From Planctomycetota bacterium (GTDB lineage: Bacteria > Planctomycetota > UBA8742 > SKZP01), in NCBI GenBank assembly GCA_007127275.1, contig SKZP01000009.1, forward strand, positions 1-7,272: a DNA stretch of 7,272 nucleotides, written 5' to 3'. Under the pieces are notes generated by a model. The model saw only the letters and a list, made by a program, of their open reading frames with translations. It searched no databases and was not told the DNA's origin. This document shows, piece after piece, positions 5,660-7,272 of the stretch; the first letter of the stretch is position 1; every line of letters starts with the position of its first letter. The translations under genes were made by a program, and so were the position numbers.

Positions 5660-7272
5660 ATGGAAATCAACGACTTTGACGCTGCATGCAAGCAGGGATT
5701 CGAGGATCTTGGCGCGGTTCAGCAGAGCCTCTACAAGCTGCTTCAGGAGTACCGTAAGAGTTGGCGGGGCGCCTGCAGCCGCGCCAAGGAGCTCGACGAC
5801 GCGGTCGTCGAGCGCAACCTGAAGAAGGCGGAGATGCTCTTGTCCAAGGACGGCTATCAGGTCTCCTTGCTCGGCACTTTCTCCGCCGGCAAGTCGATTC
5901 TCGTTAACGGCCTGCTCGAGGCCCCCGGCTTCTTGCCGAGTTCGCAGGGGGTCTGCACGCTTGCGGTCACCGAAGTCACCGGCTCGCACGGCCTGCAGGG
6001 CGAAGGGGTCGTCGTCAAGTACATGACGGTGGAAGGGGCCTACCGCAAGGTCTTCGGCTCGGACCAGTTCAAGGACCAGCTTGCGCACCGCATCAAGGAT
6101 CTCTCGCCGTTCGACGAGGCGACCGCCAAGCAATTCGTCGAGCAGGCGATCGAGGCCTACGACCAGGCGGAAGAGGAGACGATCAAGGACAACGCCAAGC
6201 GCCTGAAGGGCTTTCTCGCCGCGCTCGAGCAGTACCGCGACCGGTTGAACACCACCTACACCGACTCGATCGTCAACAAGGACGACTACCTCTCCGCGCA
6301 GGGTAAGAGCGGCGACATGGCCACCGGCGTCGGCGAGGGCCATATGTGGCTGATCGAGCGCGTCTACGTCACGGTGAACAACGAGGTGCTCGCCCGCGAG
6401 AACGTCAAGATTGTCGACTTGCCCGGCGTCGACGCGCCGAGTGCGCACGACAAAGAGGTCACCTTCGGCGCCATTCCGGACTCGGATGCCGCCGTGCTCG
6501 TCGTCGGCGACCGCGGCTTCGCCATGGCCGACCGCGAACTGATCGACCGGATCAGCCAGTACTCGCAGGAGATTCGCAACAAGATCTTCGTCGTCGTCAA
6601 CAAGATGGACCGGCTCAATCCCAAGGAGATGGCCGAGTTCCAAAAGGCATTCTGGAAGGACCTGCAGGAGAAGATGCACATGATGGGGCTTGCGATGGGC
6701 AAGCTCTACTTCACCAGTGCCTTCGTCGAGGAGGAGCGGCTGCGCGAGCGGATGAACCTGCTCGATGACAAACGCATGGCCGAGTTCGAAGCGATGAAGG
6801 CGACGCTGCAGACCAAGCTCAAGGACGTCAACCAGATCGACGACGAAGGCGTGCGCGAGCGCCTCGCGCCGGTGTTCACTGATGGCGGCGTCAAGCGGCT
6901 GCGCCAGGACCTCTACAGCTACTTGCGCCACGACATCAAGCGTGAGCGCCTCAAGGAGATCTTCCTGACGCTGTTGAACGTGCGCGAAAAGTGGGACTGG
7001 CTGCTCGAGCCGGAGCGCGGCCGCATCGAGCGGGGCGACCGGCTGCGCCGCGACAAGGTGCTGCAGTTCTTCAGCGAGACGAACAAGGGCGTCGAAGATG
7101 CCATTGTGATGTTCAAGGAAGGCAGGAAGGCGCAGAACTCCGGCCCCTTCTCGAAGGAAGACGAGCAGGCGCAAGGCAAAGGCGGTGTCGGCGAGGGGAT
7201 CAAGCACCTCGTGGCCAACTTGAAGCAGGCCGTGCCGAACGTGATCTCTCACGTCATCGACCGCCAGCTCAG
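5660..7272 (+). CDS. Bacterial dynamin-family GTPase, N-terminal 537 residues, runs off the right edge
   Basis: Large GTPase of the dynamin superfamily; relatives hydrolyse GTP and assemble on membranes to bend, fuse or protect them. The frame is open from ATG 5660 to the window end. A helical stretch of about 65 residues precedes the G domain. Visible GTPase motifs are G1 GTFSAGKS at 72-79, candidate G2 Thr100 in GVCTLAV, G3 DLPG at 253-256 and G4 NKMD at 314-317. G1 and G3 are about 180 residues apart because of a charged helical segment at about 135-197, longer than I expect in most bacterial dynamins. Residues from about 400 onward are helical and charged, as expected for the stalk; the membrane-binding part would lie beyond the edge. 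The ribosome site is weak (TAGG at 5648-5651). The neighbouring pseudokinase-like gene is the probable functional partner. Confidence 0.9.
   Translation, partial: MEINDFDAACKQGFEDLGAVQQSLYKLLQEYRKSWRGACSRAKELDDAVVERNLKKAEMLLSKDGYQVSLLGTFSAGKSILVNGLLEAPGFLPSSQGVCTLAVTEVTGSHGLQGEGVVVKYMTVEGAYRKVFGSDQFKDQLAHRIKDLSPFDEATAKQFVEQAIEAYDQAEEETIKDNAKRLKGFLAALEQYRDRLNTTYTDSIVNKDDYLSAQGKSGDMATGVGEGHMWLIERVYVTVNNEVLARENVKIVDLPGVDAPSAHDKEVTFGAIPDSDAAVLVVGDRGFAMADRELIDRISQYSQEIRNKIFVVVNKMDRLNPKEMAEFQKAFWKDLQEKMHMMGLAMGKLYFTSAFVEEERLRERMNLLDDKRMAEFEAMKATLQTKLKDVNQIDDEGVRERLAPVFTDGGVKRLRQDLYSYLRHDIKRERLKEIFLTLLNVREKWDWLLEPERGRIERGDRLRRDKVLQFFSETNKGVEDAIVMFKEGRKAQNSGPFSKEDEQAQGKGGVGEGIKHLVANLKQAVPNVISHVIDRQL

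Noticed and set aside
5465..7252. 595-codon minus-strand open frame antisense to the dynamin-like gene
   Set aside because: The plus-strand frame carries all GTPase motifs; the antisense product is Leu/Val/Arg/Asp-rich with no family motif, as expected for the mirror of a GC-rich gene.
2349..7272. A single VWA-kinase-dynamin operon resembling VWA-containing conflict systems
   Set aside because: The VWA protein is exported whereas the other two lack signal peptides, and a strong terminator plus 450 bp of non-coding DNA separates them. Only the kinase-dynamin pairing is kept.

Overview
The window is a GC-rich stretch (roughly 60% or more by eye) with three wide intergenic regions, one terminator and four or five well-separated genes. 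Metal-transporter permease, acyltransferase, secreted HEAT/VWA protein, Hanks-type kinase and bacterial dynamin sit side by side, between palindromic intergenic repeats. This suggests a large-genome diderm bacterium, plausibly Planctomycetota or a neighbouring uncultured lineage. That placement is inference from style and gene content only; no taxonomic marker gene is present.

Layout. Positions 1-256 (minus) hold the N-terminal part of an ABC-3 family metal-ion (Zn/Mn/Fe type) transporter permease, which runs off the left edge. Positions 257-885 are non-coding and carry three copies of a REP-like palindromic repeat; two of them face each other and bound a ~146-bp MITE/BIME-like unit. Positions 886-1902 (plus) encode a PlsC-type (LPLAT) acyltransferase with an unusual hydrophilic low-complexity C-terminal tail. 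Positions 1903-2348 are non-coding. Positions 2349-4037 (plus) encode an exported protein with alpha-helical HEAT-like repeats and a VWA domain with an intact MIDAS metal site, followed by a clear rho-independent terminator. Positions 4100-4549 are a ~450-bp non-coding stretch with an AT-richer core and a cluster of GTTTCG motifs. Positions 4550-5494 (plus) encode a small soluble Hanks-type protein kinase homologue whose HRD catalytic aspartate is replaced by alanine, so it is a likely pseudokinase. A 165-bp gap full of CGACCCAC-type repeats with a 19-bp perfect inverted repeat follows. Positions 5660-7272 (plus) encode a bacterial dynamin-family GTPase that runs off the right edge.

How the genes may work together. 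The acyltransferase and the VWA gene look like independent units, the latter closed by its own terminator. The pseudokinase-like gene and the dynamin-like GTPase are adjacent and codirectional, and they are the most interesting pair. A catalytically compromised kinase fold next to a membrane-remodelling GTPase suggests a regulator/effector module. This is a hypothesis from adjacency and active-site inspection, not a demonstrated system.
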